Assembly (NCBI RefSeq): GCF_046602855.1
Contig: NZ_JBKINJ010000001.1
Location: forward strand, 1,984,001-2,048,000
Origin: Gracilimonas sp046602855
GTDB taxonomy: Bacteria > Bacteroidota > Rhodothermia > Balneolales > Balneolaceae
DNA: 64,000 nucleotides
Reading direction: 5' to 3'
The position numbers and the translations under genes were made by a program. Each line of letters opens with the position of its first letter. Positions within the stretch are counted from its first letter, which is position 1. This document shows, piece by piece, positions 1-8,543 of the stretch. The notes under the pieces were generated by a model. It saw only the letters and a list, made by a program, of their open reading frames with translations. It was not told where the DNA came from and did not search any database.

Positions 1-2
1 AT

Positions 3-428
3 AATCGTCCAACACTTTTAATAAATGAGGCTAAATTTCTTGCCGATACCGGATCTGTTCATGCAATGATTGATCTCTCTGATGGCATTCAATCTGATGC
101 CGGTCACATTACAAAGCAATCAGGTGTCACTTTTTCAATAAATGCAGATCGCTTACCTCTCAGCAAGCAGCTTTTTGAGGTGTGTGATAAATACTCTTGG
201 TCTGCCGAAGAAATTGCACTTACAGCCGGTGAGGACTATTCTCTTTTATTTACATTCGATAGTAAAAAGGAAGATTTCCTGAAGCGCCGATTCCGTGAGT
301 TATTTCCCGAAACAGTTTTCAGCGTTATCGGTGATGTAAAGGAGGGTGATGCCGAGGTACTGTTCTTCAAAGGCAACGAGAAACTGGAACTACACAAACA
401 GGGTTTTGACCAGTTTAAATCAAAATAG
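3..428 (+). CDS. thiL: Thiamine-monophosphate kinase, C-terminal part (cut by window edge)
   Basis: The reading frame is open from base 3, so the gene begins upstream of the window. ThiL phosphorylates thiamine monophosphate to thiamine diphosphate with ATP in the cytoplasm, the last step of thiamine cofactor synthesis. Visible family marks are an RPTLL stretch followed by HAMIDLSDGIQSDAGHI, matching the conserved MIDxSDG block, and TAGEDYSLLF, matching the GEDYxLLF block of the AIR-synthase-like C-terminal domain. It ends 222 bases before the next gene and has no partner visible here. I am confident of the family; nothing can be said about the N-terminal ATP-binding half. Confidence 0.9.
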   Translation, partial: NRPTLLINEAKFLADTGSVHAMIDLSDGIQSDAGHITKQSGVTFSINADRLPLSKQLFEVCDKYSWSAEEIALTAGEDYSLLFTFDSKKEDFLKRRFRELFPETVFSVIGDVKEGDAEVLFFKGNEKLELHKQGFDQFKSK

Positions 429-650
429 ATTCATTTACCAACTGATGTGTCTTTGTAAAACCTTGGTTTGTCCTTTCCCAAATATCAGATAATTCCGTTT
501 CACAGGTCGCTTCTGCACCTTAAAAATTGGCTAAAGCCTCGCGACTGCTATCTTGTTTAAAACCTCATTAAACCAGTCTTTGGAACGCGCGTATTTGTGA
601 TTTCGTTATATATAATGACATGAATCTATAATAAAAGAGCAGGATAAATT

Positions 651-1205
651 ATGTATTCACCCAAATACTTAATAAAATTTTCAACAATACTAACAATTCT
701 CATTTTTGGGATAACAAGTGCCATCACTGCACAAGATACCAGTTTTGAAGATTGGGATGAAGATGGTGACGAACTTATCGAACGCCATGAATTTGTAGAC
801 AAGTTTGTGGATGAATATTTTCAAGCCTGGGACCCGGAAAATGAAATGGGTCTGATCGAAGAAGGCTTTTTTCGTGAAAGCTTTGCCGGTCTCGATACTG
901 ATAATGATAACTTTCTATCTGATGAAGAGTGGTTAATAGGATACAACTATTTTTACGAAGACTACATCGTTTATGACGATATGGCCGCTATTGATTCAGA
1001 TGGCGACGGTCAAGTTGACTATCAAGAATATTATGATGCTTTATACGAATCAGCATATTTCACTGACATTGATCTGGACGCAGATAATTATATTAGTGAA
1101 TTTGAATTAGCAAACTATGTTTTTGAAAATTGGGATACAAACGACAGCGGTTTAATTAACCGATCAGAATTCAAGCAATTTGATGAATATTATCTTGACG
1201 TATAA
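651..1205 (+). CDS. Secreted EF-hand calcium-binding protein
   Basis: A 184-residue protein with an N-terminal signal peptide (about 1-28, ending ITAQ). The mature part consists of EF-hand loops near residues 36-47 (DEDGDELIERHE), 82-93 (DTDNDNFLSDEE), 114-125 (DSDGDGQVDYQE), 140-151 (DLDADNYISEFE) and 162-173 (DTNDSGLINRSE), plus a degenerate loop near 61. The Asp/Asn at loop positions 1, 3 and 5 and the acidic residue at 12 are kept, so calcium binding is likely. The protein is very acidic. It stands alone, with AGGA a few bases before the ATG and a clear terminator downstream. Its partner and role are unknown. Confidence 0.8.
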   Translation: MYSPKYLIKFSTILTILIFGITSAITAQDTSFEDWDEDGDELIERHEFVDKFVDEYFQAWDPENEMGLIEEGFFRESFAGLDTDNDNFLSDEEWLIGYNYFYEDYIVYDDMAAIDSDGDGQVDYQEYYDALYESAYFTDIDLDADNYISEFELANYVFENWDTNDSGLINRSEFKQFDEYYLDV

Positions 1206-1260
1206 AATTTAAAAAGAAAGAAATCATAGGTAGTGTTAGCCTTTAGCCTAGCACATTAAG

Positions 1261-1290
1261 CAGACTCGTGGAATAAGCGAGTCTGTTTTT
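1261..1290 (+). terminator. Rho-independent terminator after the EF-hand gene
   Basis: An 8-bp perfect stem, CAGACTCG and CGAGTCTG, with a 9-base loop is followed directly by five T residues. It lies 56 bases after the stop codon of the EF-hand gene and fits as its transcription end. Confidence 0.85.
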
Positions 1291-1672
1291 ATTATTGACC
1301 CCCTCATTGAAAAACGAGTGATTTTCCATCTTTACGTACCTGTTGCATACCTAAATAATATCTGGCAGAAAACATTACTGTTCACCCGATAAATAAAAAA
1401 GAGTGTCCATAATTAACCTGTTCTTTGTGATTGTTTTCCTCCAATAGACATTTAATGACTAATAGACAATGTCATCTCTATTTGCTTAACATTTCTATAC
1501 AACTAATTTTTACCTTCCTATGCCCAATTAATTAGACTAGTGGTTTATGCTGGAAGTGGATGAAGATTTCTTTTTTGGCTTAATAGGTGCCTGGGATTCA
1601 CACAATTCCGATCAACTCTAGTCAATTATTGGTATGCCTTGGGGTTATTCTAGTCTTCCATTTGTTATCTGA
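1291..1672. other. Intergenic stretch without a recognised gene
   Basis: AT-rich sequence between the terminator of the EF-hand gene and a probable gene remnant on the minus strand. I see no open frame of useful length, no RNA gene and no clear repeat. Confidence 0.5.
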
Positions 1673-1846
1673 TTATTTCTGCCACACTGCAACCCAAGTC
1701 TGTGTATACCTAATAGTATCTCCACTTTCAGGCTCTATGAAGTTCCAGCGCAAAGCAAGCGCGTGAACCAGCTTTAATTCAATCTTCAGTTTATCATTTA
1801 GCAAAAAGAAAATAAAACGTACAAGATAGGATGAGATATATCTACG
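1673..1846 (-). pseudogene. Possible C-terminal remnant of an outer-membrane barrel gene
   Basis: On the minus strand a frame is open for 57 codons between TAA stops at 1847-1849 and 1673-1675, with no start codon. The translation has an alternating hydrophobic/polar pattern with aromatic residues (LKIELKLVHALALRWNF, then TIRYTQTWVAVWQK) and ends in a lysine after WVAVWQ, much like the last strands of an outer-membrane beta barrel. I could not link it to a named family. It may be the tail of a deleted gene next to the copper island; a chance open frame is also possible. Confidence 0.35.
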
Positions 1847-1928
1847 TTAATGCATGGATGCGAACCTTCAGATTATTAGAGACTATATAGTTGAGATATC
1901 ATCTTTCTCACCCTATTCATTTCCAATA

Positions 1929-2468
1929 TTATTCCAGAGATCCTGAAAATTTAGGAACTGCCCTGGCCTCTGCCTCACTCTGTGTCTTGGCTATTCCGTT
2001 CTCTCTAATATCCTTGATCAACCATTCCATCTCCTTAATCTCCCTGCGTTGAGCCATAATGATTTCATCTGCAAGCTCACGGACTCTTGGATCTTCAATA
2101 CCAGACCGTTCACTCGTTAATATGGCAATAGAATGATGTGGAATCATTCCCTCCATATAATCCACTCCATCTACTGTAACCTGACTGCGAACAAGCCAAA
2201 TGCCAAGTATCAATATCAAAAAGCCACCGATGAATATTCCTGCATTCATCTTGCTATCTTTGTACATCTTTAGCATAAATGCTAGCATGATTATCATCAT
2301 AGAACCGCCCATGATCAACGTCATAAATAAGCGCGTTTCGCTGAACCAGGCATGGTTAAATATCTGATAGGAATGAGCATACATTAATATGAACATTGCG
2401 ACCATTGCTGTTCCAATCATAGCAAAGAATCTTAAATAACTTCCGGACATATTCTTTTCGTTCTCCAT
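1929..2468 (-). CDS. Membrane protein with DUF305 domain
   Basis: A 179-residue protein with three predicted membrane helices (about 13-32, 46-66, 74-93) followed by a DUF305 region (about 100-155). The family signature MIPHHSIAI is at 108-116 with the two adjacent histidines at 111-112, then an acidic helix with EIIMAQRREIKEM. DUF305 proteins are often found beside copper or other metal resistance genes, and the histidine/methionine-rich segment may bind metal; the exact role is not known. It is the most distal gene of the copper island here and is separated from its neighbours by non-coding DNA, so it is probably transcribed on its own. Confidence 0.85.
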   Translation of the reverse strand: MENEKNMSGSYLRFFAMIGTAMVAMFILMYAHSYQIFNHAWFSETRLFMTLIMGGSMMIIMLAFMLKMYKDSKMNAGIFIGGFLILILGIWLVRSQVTVDGVDYMEGMIPHHSIAILTSERSGIEDPRVRELADEIIMAQRREIKEMEWLIKDIRENGIAKTQSEAEARAVPKFSGSLE

Positions 2469-2623
2469 AACAAAGTCTCCTATTGAGTATTTATTAAAAA
2501 TTTAGGGTATTAATTTATTTGTAAATTACCTCCGCTTTATCAGTATAGTATTATTTTATAAGCAATTTAGATAATATTGAATATAACGAGTGCTGGTATT
2601 ATAAGTTAATAGACGGGTAATAA

Positions 2624-2728
2624 TTATAAACAAGCAACCTTAGCGAGTACCCTTCGTAACTTTTCATAATTGGTTTTTAGACTGATAAAGTTTTCTAGTA
2701 TATCTGTATTAAAGCTTTTCAGGTACAT
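2624..2728 (-). other. Short frame, possible gene remnant
   Basis: A 34-codon frame from an ATG at 2726-2728 to a TAA at 2624-2626. The frame stays open upstream into the end of the neighbouring 149-residue gene in another frame. It encodes an amphipathic helical stretch (FISLKTNYEKLRRVLAK). It could be the tail of a lost protein or a chance frame. No ribosome-binding site is evident. Confidence 0.2.
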
Positions 2729-2747
2729 TTCACGCCACTCATCTACT

Positions 2748-3197
2748 TTATTTTGTATTACGATTAAGCAGTAATTTGCTTTTCCTGGCAAGGTAAACAC
2801 TGAGAGCCGGTAGAAAAGTTATTTGCAGAACAGGAGAAAAACCTACGTGGTGATTTAAGATTTCAATCACAGGCATATATGAAGAATATTGCCAGAGATT
2901 CATCGCTCTTGCCAGCCACTCAAGAAAAATGCTTGCGACAAAGCTGATACTTATTAGAATGGCATATCCTTTGAATCTTGTAGTTTGAAAATGAATGGTA
3001 GAAACAAAAACAGCAGCAATTTTCCATAAAACCAGCACAATTAGTATATCTCCAAAAATTGCCGCCCACATCCATAGTGTAGCTTCCCAGAAGGGCCAAT
3101 CCCACATACTATACAAAAATAGGCACTGTATAAACTCCCATAGTGTGTGCAGAACGAATGCCCAAAAAACAACATGAAATTCAATGTTCTGCTTCAT
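2748..3197 (-). CDS. Small polytopic membrane protein of unknown function
   Basis: A 149-residue protein, almost all of it in membrane segments: about residues 7-28, 37-66, 78-97 and 118-138. It has a HTLWEFIQ motif near the start, a central aromatic-rich part and a HHVGFSPVLQITFLPAL stretch before the basic tail. I do not recognise a named family. It lies inside the copper island between the DUF305 and SHOCT membrane proteins, on the same strand as copAB, which suggests a role in metal handling or envelope stress, but that is context only. Overlapping frames on both strands are shadows. Confidence 0.65.
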   Translation of the reverse strand: MKQNIEFHVVFWAFVLHTLWEFIQCLFLYSMWDWPFWEATLWMWAAIFGDILIVLVLWKIAAVFVSTIHFQTTRFKGYAILISISFVASIFLEWLARAMNLWQYSSYMPVIEILNHHVGFSPVLQITFLPALSVYLARKSKLLLNRNTK

Positions 3198-3253
3198 TAA
3201 ACAACCTTAGAGCTTGCTATTATACCGTTATCCTCTTATTGGAGATTACAGTC

Positions 3254-3277
3254 TTAAAATGGGTACAACCCTTTTAA
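3254..3277. promoter_or_regulatory. Short dyad upstream of the 149-residue membrane protein gene
   Basis: TTAAAA, a one-base bulge, GGGT, a 3-base loop, ACCC and TTTTAA form a near-perfect inverted repeat 57 bases upstream of the ATG at 3197. There is no T-run after it, so it fits an operator or mRNA hairpin better than a terminator. Function inferred only from position. Confidence 0.35.
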
Positions 3278-3346
3278 CGAGCCTTGGCTCAGGACCAAAC
3301 GAATTCGTTTCCCAGTATTACCGGCCCAATATCCTTCCTTTTGTGA

Positions 3347-3562
3347 TTATTTCAGCAATTCTCGTTTCCGCTCGTTGAATTCCTCTTCCTCAATTTCGCC
3401 ACTGGCGTACCTACGTTTAAGTATCTCCATAGGTGTTTCTTTGTTTTGATTGCTTTGACTGGATCTCGGAAGAAATCGAACAATGACAATGATCAGAACT
3501 ATTATTAAAAACCACCATAGAAACATCATCCATCCGCCTCCAAAAAAATGAAAATCATACAT
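3347..3562 (-). CDS. SHOCT-domain small membrane protein
   Basis: A 71-residue protein: a glycine- and tryptophan-rich start (FFGGGWMMFLWW), one membrane helix (about 14-30), a short linker and a C-terminal SHOCT motif at about 43-70 (PMEILKRRYASGEIEEEEF then ERKREL). SHOCT motifs are short helical hairpins thought to mediate oligomerisation. Such one-helix SHOCT proteins are common beside copper genes in Gram-negative bacteria. A broken relative of this gene lies at 9201-9397 on the other side of the island. Confidence 0.85.
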   Translation of the reverse strand: MYDFHFFGGGWMMFLWWFLIIVLIIVIVRFLPRSSQSNQNKETPMEILKRRYASGEIEEEEFNERKRELLK

Positions 3563-3617
3563 AAGACTCTTACCATTTTTTTAATTAAAATTTAAAATTA
3601 TGTTATATAAATTATTA

Positions 3618-4382
3618 CTAAAACCACATACGAAGACCACTGAGTAGGCTTAGGTTACTGACGTGTCCGCCCCCAGCGCGAACCATATCTGCAGTTTCTC
3701 CCAGCTTACTTTCCCAGTTAATGCCAATATAGGGCGCAAACTTACGTGTAAACTCATAACGAAGCCGGAAGCCTAGCCCAACGTTGTTGAATCCGGATCC
3801 AATGCCCCACTCCGGAACATCTTGTAGTGCAACACTGGTTTCGAAGACTGGCTGACCTATCAGACGTTGGGTGAATAACAGATCATACTCAGCCTCCAAT
3901 GAGGCCGAAACATCACCTTCTTCACTAACGAACATTCCACCATCGATATGAAAAAAGTAAGGAGCCATACCTTGTAGACCCAAAACTGCTAAGCCGCGCG
4001 ATTTATTACCACTACCTTCGTATGCCAAATCGTAACGAATTCCGGCCTGTAGATCAAAGTATGAGGTGATTCCACGACTATAGAGACCCTGAAATTCCAT
4101 TTCGGTCTCCCTCTCAGTGGTTAATGTTTCCCCATGAGATTTGATCCAGAATTTGTGCAGATCCTTGCCAACATAGCCTTGCACTTCCCACATGAGGGGA
4201 TTTACCCCACTTACGCTGCGATATTCCAGCTTTTCAGCGATCAGATAAACATAGGTTTTATCGTCCATCATTAAATCGTTGCTGAATTCGGGTGCCTTCT
4301 GAGCAAGCAATGGACTAGTGGCAATTACTATCAAAACGACAGTAGTAAATGTGAATATTGATGCATTTTTATTCAGAGTCAT
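3618..4382 (-). CDS. copB: Copper resistance protein B, outer-membrane barrel
   Basis: A 254-residue protein with a signal peptide (about 1-27, ending LLAQ). The mature part matches CopB: MWEVQGYVGKDLHKFWIK near the start, then ERETEMEFQGLYSRGITSYFDLQAGIRYDL, and C-terminal barrel strands ending in a terminal phenylalanine (LRMWF). CopB sits in the outer membrane and works with the oxidase CopA in copper tolerance. It lacks the long Met/His-rich N-terminal extension found in many proteobacterial CopB proteins. It follows copA on the same strand after about 60 bases, so a copAB operon is likely. Confidence 0.9.
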   Translation of the reverse strand: MTLNKNASIFTFTTVVLIVIATSPLLAQKAPEFSNDLMMDDKTYVYLIAEKLEYRSVSGVNPLMWEVQGYVGKDLHKFWIKSHGETLTTERETEMEFQGLYSRGITSYFDLQAGIRYDLAYEGSGNKSRGLAVLGLQGMAPYFFHIDGGMFVSEEGDVSASLEAEYDLLFTQRLIGQPVFETSVALQDVPEWGIGSGFNNVGLGFRLRYEFTRKFAPYIGINWESKLGETADMVRAGGGHVSNLSLLSGLRMWF

Positions 4383-4441
4383 GTTCTTGAATATTTATAA
4401 GTCAGATAAAACTCGTTTGTTAATGGCTTCCTGGATTCCAT

Positions 4442-6238
4442 TTATGAATACTCCTGTCCATATATGCTGCCGTCTTCATCGGCTACCTGAACCACACGAA
4501 ACATGCCACGTTCCATGTGATAAAGGATGTGGCAGTGGAAGGCCCAGCGTCCCTTGTCGCGCGGCGTAACAAGGGCCGAAACTCTTTGAGCTGGTTGAAC
4601 GAGTAGGGTGTGCTGCCTGGGGTTATATCGCCCATTTCCGTTTTCCAGCTCCATCCACATGCCATGTAAATGAATGGGATGTTCCATCATTGTGTCATTA
4701 ACCAGCGTCAGCCGTAGTCGTTCGTTGTGTTTGAATTCAATGGGGCCGTCCACCTCGTGAAACTGCTTCCCATCAAAAGACCACATGTAACGCTCCATGT
4801 TTCCTGTCAGGTGCAACTCCACGTCTCGCTGGGCATCGCGTGTATCTCGATTGGGACGTAAGCTTTTAAGATCCTTGTACACCAGCACTTTCCGTCCATC
4901 ACTACCCAATCCTATGCCCGGCTCATCCAACCGGTCAAATTGGTTTTGAGCGATCGCTGCCGCACCGATACCGTGCTTATCGGGACCATGCTGGACGGGC
5001 TCCGTGCCATTTTCATTCATATCCATATCGCCGTGATACATCTCCTGGTGGTCCATTTCTGTATCCCCACCACCTTCCATATTCATACTGTCCATGGCCA
5101 TACCCATATCTCTCATGCTGCGTTTGGGGCGTGGCCTTAGCTCAGGCACAGGGGCTTCCATTCCATCTTGGGGTGCCAGCGTGCCACAGGCGTAGCCGCT
5201 ACGATCCAGCGATTCAGCAAAAATAGTAAATGGTTTTTCTTCTGTGGGCTCTACTATAACATCATAGGTTTCGGCAATACCGATGCGGAATTCATCAATG
5301 GAGACCGGTTCCACATTTTGGCCGTCAGCCTGAACCACCATCATCTTCAAGCCGGGGATGCGAACGTCAAAAGCTGTGGTACCCGCAGAGGCGTTGATAA
5401 ATCGTAGCCGTACTTTTTCGCCTTTTTTAAAGATGGCATTCCAGTTTGAGTTGGGCCCGCGGCCATTCATCAGATAGGTATACGTGGCACCTGTGACATC
5501 CACAAGGTCAGTAGCGCTCATACGCATTTTGCCAAACATGAGATAGTTGTTTACAGCATCACCAAAGCCGTCTTTCTTTACATCATCAAAAAATTCACCA
5601 ATCGTTCGTTTCTGGTAATTATAGTAACCTTCCTGTTTGATGTTGTTTGCCAGTACGCTATAGGGATCCTCAAAGGTCCAGTCTGAAAGAACCACAGGGT
5701 ATTCGCGATCAAATTCAACCGGATCTTCATCGGCCGGATCGACGATCAAAGGGCCGTAGTGGCCGAGTTGTTCCTGCAATCCTGAATGACTGTGATACCA
5801 GTAGGTACCGTTTTGTCGCACCTTGTACCGGTATTCAAAGGTCTCACCAGGAGCTATACCGTCAAAACTTACCCCGGGTACGCCATCCATCTGAAAGGGC
5901 AGCAATATTCCATGCCAGTGGATTGAGGTTGCTTCGTCCAATTTATTTGTTACTCGCAAAAGTACGTCTTGCCCCTCTTTTAGGCGGATAATCGGGCCAG
6001 GTACCGTCCCGTTGATGCCTATTGCTTCTCCCCGGTTTCCATCTACCATGTGAGGCATTTTACCAATGGTGAGATCAATGACATTGTCAGGCCCTTGCGG
6101 CCGAAGAACATCTCTTTTGTTAAATCCGGCAAATGCATAGGTTGGCAGGAAAGTACCTACACCGGCCAAAGCCGCCATTGAAGCGGTATACCTTAGAAAG
6201 CGGCGGCGTGTGATGTTATTGTTCTTGTCTTCACTCAT
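4442..6238 (-). CDS. copA: Periplasmic multicopper oxidase, copper resistance protein A
   Basis: A 598-residue CopA-type multicopper oxidase that oxidises Cu(I) in the periplasm. It begins with a twin-arginine signal (TRRRFLRYTASMAAL, residues 10-24), so it should be exported folded by Tat. Copper ligands are visible: HWHG at 107-110, YHSHSG from 148, HPIHLHG from 520 and HCHILYHMERGM from 568, with the type 1 copper Cys at 569 and the axial Met at 579. A Met/His/Asp-rich insert at about 385-430 (MDSMNMEGG, MYHGDMDMNENG) is a likely copper-binding loop. It starts divergently from the response regulator gene and carries the proposed regulatory site in its promoter. Confidence 0.95.
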   Translation of the reverse strand: MSEDKNNNITRRRFLRYTASMAALAGVGTFLPTYAFAGFNKRDVLRPQGPDNVIDLTIGKMPHMVDGNRGEAIGINGTVPGPIIRLKEGQDVLLRVTNKLDEATSIHWHGILLPFQMDGVPGVSFDGIAPGETFEYRYKVRQNGTYWYHSHSGLQEQLGHYGPLIVDPADEDPVEFDREYPVVLSDWTFEDPYSVLANNIKQEGYYNYQKRTIGEFFDDVKKDGFGDAVNNYLMFGKMRMSATDLVDVTGATYTYLMNGRGPNSNWNAIFKKGEKVRLRFINASAGTTAFDVRIPGLKMMVVQADGQNVEPVSIDEFRIGIAETYDVIVEPTEEKPFTIFAESLDRSGYACGTLAPQDGMEAPVPELRPRPKRSMRDMGMAMDSMNMEGGGDTEMDHQEMYHGDMDMNENGTEPVQHGPDKHGIGAAAIAQNQFDRLDEPGIGLGSDGRKVLVYKDLKSLRPNRDTRDAQRDVELHLTGNMERYMWSFDGKQFHEVDGPIEFKHNERLRLTLVNDTMMEHPIHLHGMWMELENGNGRYNPRQHTLLVQPAQRVSALVTPRDKGRWAFHCHILYHMERGMFRVVQVADEDGSIYGQEYS

Positions 6239-6292
6239 AGCCGGTTGTTTTCATTATTACCACTATTTGAACATATTTACATCAATATAAAG

Positions 6293-6329
6293 CTATAATA
6301 TAATCGGCAAACCTTAAATCAAGCTTAAA
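6293..6329 (-). promoter_or_regulatory. Proposed copper-response promoter of copA
   Basis: Read on the minus strand, TTTAAG-N5-TTTAAG (6313-6329) has an 11-base period, as expected for tandem binding of an OmpR-type regulator. Ten bases further downstream comes TATATTATAG (6293-6302), a plausible -10 element, 55-64 bases before the copA ATG. The same layout occurs upstream of the methionine-rich gene at 9933-9970. The site also lies 63 bases upstream of the divergent regulator gene and could control both directions. Binding is inferred, not shown. Confidence 0.6.
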
Positions 6330-6391
6330 ACATTAATGGCAAGCATCTTAAAAATTAAAGCCGTTATTTTAGGTATCAGAAAGCCAGTGAT

Positions 6392-7117
6392 ATGTGGATA
6401 TTATTAGTTGAGGATGAAAAACAGCTTGCCAGTTCTCTTAAACGTGGACTTGAAGAAGAGGGACACGTGCTGGAGGTTAGCCATGATGGAGAAAAAGCTG
6501 AACTTCAGGGACTGGTCAATGATTACGATTTGGTGATCTTGGATTGGCGGCTGCCTCATCGTAACGGCAAGCAAATCCTTGAACGTTGGCGCAGCAAAGA
6601 GCGAAACTTCCCAGTTCTTATGCTAACTGCGCTCGAAGACCTGGACCATAAAGTTTCGGGGCTTGATGCGGGTGCCGATGATTATATGGGTAAGCCGTTC
6701 TCTTTTGAAGAGCTCCTGGCCCGCATTCGGGCATTGGGCCGGCGATCATCAGAGATACACAATGATGATGCGGTTCGAGTGGGACCTATCGAATTGGATT
6801 CAAGAAGACACTGGGTAAAAATTTGCAACGTAGAGCGCTCACTTCGGCCCAAGGAATTTATCCTGTTGGAACTTTTGCTGAGCGAACCGGAAACGGTGTT
6901 CTCAAAAACTCAATTGGCAGAGCGGGTGTGGGGTTCGGCCTACCATGTGACTGATAATACGATTGAGGCTACCATTTCTACTTTGCGTCAAAAACTGGCC
7001 AAGTCATTTCAAGAGTGCGAAAAAGAATTTATGATAGACTACCTCCAGGTTATTGAAACCATACGGGGCGCTGGCTATCGACTTAACAGTGAGTTAATAA
7101 AAGAAATAGAGGAATAG
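6392..7117 (+). CDS. OmpR/PhoB-family response regulator, probably copper-responsive
   Basis: A 241-residue regulator. The receiver domain (about 1-115) keeps the acidic pair E7/D8, the phosphoacceptor D51 in DLVILDW, T79 and K101 in GKPFS. The C-terminal half (about 130-235) is a winged-helix DNA-binding domain with RPKEFILLELLL and IRGAGYRL. Its position between copA and a sensor kinase gives it the CopR/CusR role: activation of the copper genes when the kinase detects periplasmic copper. The kinase gene starts one base after its stop, so the two are co-transcribed. The symbol is left blank because the signal is inferred from context. Confidence 0.92.
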   Translation: MWILLVEDEKQLASSLKRGLEEEGHVLEVSHDGEKAELQGLVNDYDLVILDWRLPHRNGKQILERWRSKERNFPVLMLTALEDLDHKVSGLDAGADDYMGKPFSFEELLARIRALGRRSSEIHNDDAVRVGPIELDSRRHWVKICNVERSLRPKEFILLELLLSEPETVFSKTQLAERVWGSAYHVTDNTIEATISTLRQKLAKSFQECEKEFMIDYLQVIETIRGAGYRLNSELIKEIEE

Positions 7118-7118
7118 T

Positions 7119-8543
7119 TTGACCAAGGTAACCGGGATTTTCGATCGTCTGTCTATTTCTAAGAAACTGGCATTCGGATATGGGTTCAGTCTTTTTTTGA
7201 TGCTCAGTTTGTTCGGTTATTTTTTGTACGAATCCTTTCATCAGTCGATACATCACAACTATGATCGCCATCTTCGATTCGAGGCTGAGCAGTTGCTTCC
7301 GCATATTGATTTGAGTGGAGACACGCTTTCTATTGACTTATCGGACTACAGTCGCAGTGCGGCACTAAAAAGCGGCATCGAATACGGCAGCTACGTTCGG
7401 CTGTACAGCGACAACGGTGAGCTCACCTATAAGAGTCCAAACTTCAGCAATGTTGACCAGCCACTGAAAACTGATATTCCGGAGACTGCGCAAGAGTACT
7501 CGTTTAGCAGCCGTTGGCAAGAGCTGCCTGCACGCACTCTGCTTTATCCGATCATGAATAACGAAGATAAGGTCCATGGCTGGTTGGAAATTACCGGATT
7601 CGAATGGACTTTGCATGAAGAGTTGAGTTGGTTCAGGAACTATATATTCATACTGATAGCGATCAGTGTGGTTTTATCAATTCTTGGAGGATATTGGTTA
7701 TCACGGCAGGCCCTGTCTCCAATTATTTCAATTACGGATGCTGCCAAATCAATAACGGCCACGGATCTGGATAAACGCATACCGGTAAATTATCGAGTTA
7801 AAGATGAACTATCAGACTTGGCCGATACCTTTAATATGATGCTCAATCGACTTCAAAAAGCATTCAAACGGGATAAACGGTTCACCTCTGATGCAGCCCA
7901 TGAACTGATGACACCACTTTCATCCTTGCAAAGCGATGCAGAAATTATGCTGCGCAGGCCCCGTACAAAGGAAGACTATCGCGACACGGTCCAGAGAATG
8001 TTAACGGAAACGCGTCGCATGAGTGAGATGGTACACCTGTTACTTCAGCTGTCAAGAGTAGAATCGGTGCATCGCTCTGAGGCTGAACGAACTAATATTA
8101 GTAAAATAACAGAGGCCGTAAGCGCTGAGTACCAAAAGAAAGCCCGTGAGAAAGATATCACAATGGAAGTAGAAATCATGCCGGATTTATACATTAGGGC
8201 CCATACTGCTTACATCGAAGAGGTCATCAATAATCTGTTGGAAAATGCATTAAAATATACCCCGGAAGGTGGAGACGTACACTTACATCTGCAGCGATCC
8301 AGCGGAAAGTCGGTCATCCGCTTACGTGATTCAGGCATTGGTTTTGACCAAAAAACAAAAAATCACCTTTTTGAACGGTTTTATCGCGCTAGTCAACAAG
8401 TTGTACAAGAAAGTCCCGGCAGTGGGTTGGGATTGCCTCTGGTGAAAGCAATTGTCGAGTTGTATGATGGAAGAATTCGGGCGTATAGTCATGGGCAGGG
8501 AGAGGGCAGTACGTTTGTAGTTGAATTGCCATTGATACCTTAA
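7119..8543 (+). CDS. Two-component sensor histidine kinase, CusS/CopS type
   Basis: A 474-residue membrane kinase. It has membrane helices at about 18-37 and 174-193 around a periplasmic sensor region (about 40-172), a HAMP linker (about 195-248), a HisKA dimerisation helix with H261 in DAAHELMTPL, and an ATPase domain with N box (NNLLENALKYTPEGG), G1 (RDSGIGF) and G2 (SPGSGLGLPLVKAIV). The frame has no ATG near the start; TTG at 7119 is preceded by AGAGGA at a normal distance. It pairs with the regulator just upstream and probably senses periplasmic copper. Its stop overlaps the convergent methyltransferase stop by four bases. Confidence 0.92.
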   Translation: MTKVTGIFDRLSISKKLAFGYGFSLFLMLSLFGYFLYESFHQSIHHNYDRHLRFEAEQLLPHIDLSGDTLSIDLSDYSRSAALKSGIEYGSYVRLYSDNGELTYKSPNFSNVDQPLKTDIPETAQEYSFSSRWQELPARTLLYPIMNNEDKVHGWLEITGFEWTLHEELSWFRNYIFILIAISVVLSILGGYWLSRQALSPIISITDAAKSITATDLDKRIPVNYRVKDELSDLADTFNMMLNRLQKAFKRDKRFTSDAAHELMTPLSSLQSDAEIMLRRPRTKEDYRDTVQRMLTETRRMSEMVHLLLQLSRVESVHRSEAERTNISKITEAVSAEYQKKAREKDITMEVEIMPDLYIRAHTAYIEEVINNLLENALKYTPEGGDVHLHLQRSSGKSVIRLRDSGIGFDQKTKNHLFERFYRASQQVVQESPGSGLGLPLVKAIVELYDGRIRAYSHGQGEGSTFVVELPLIP

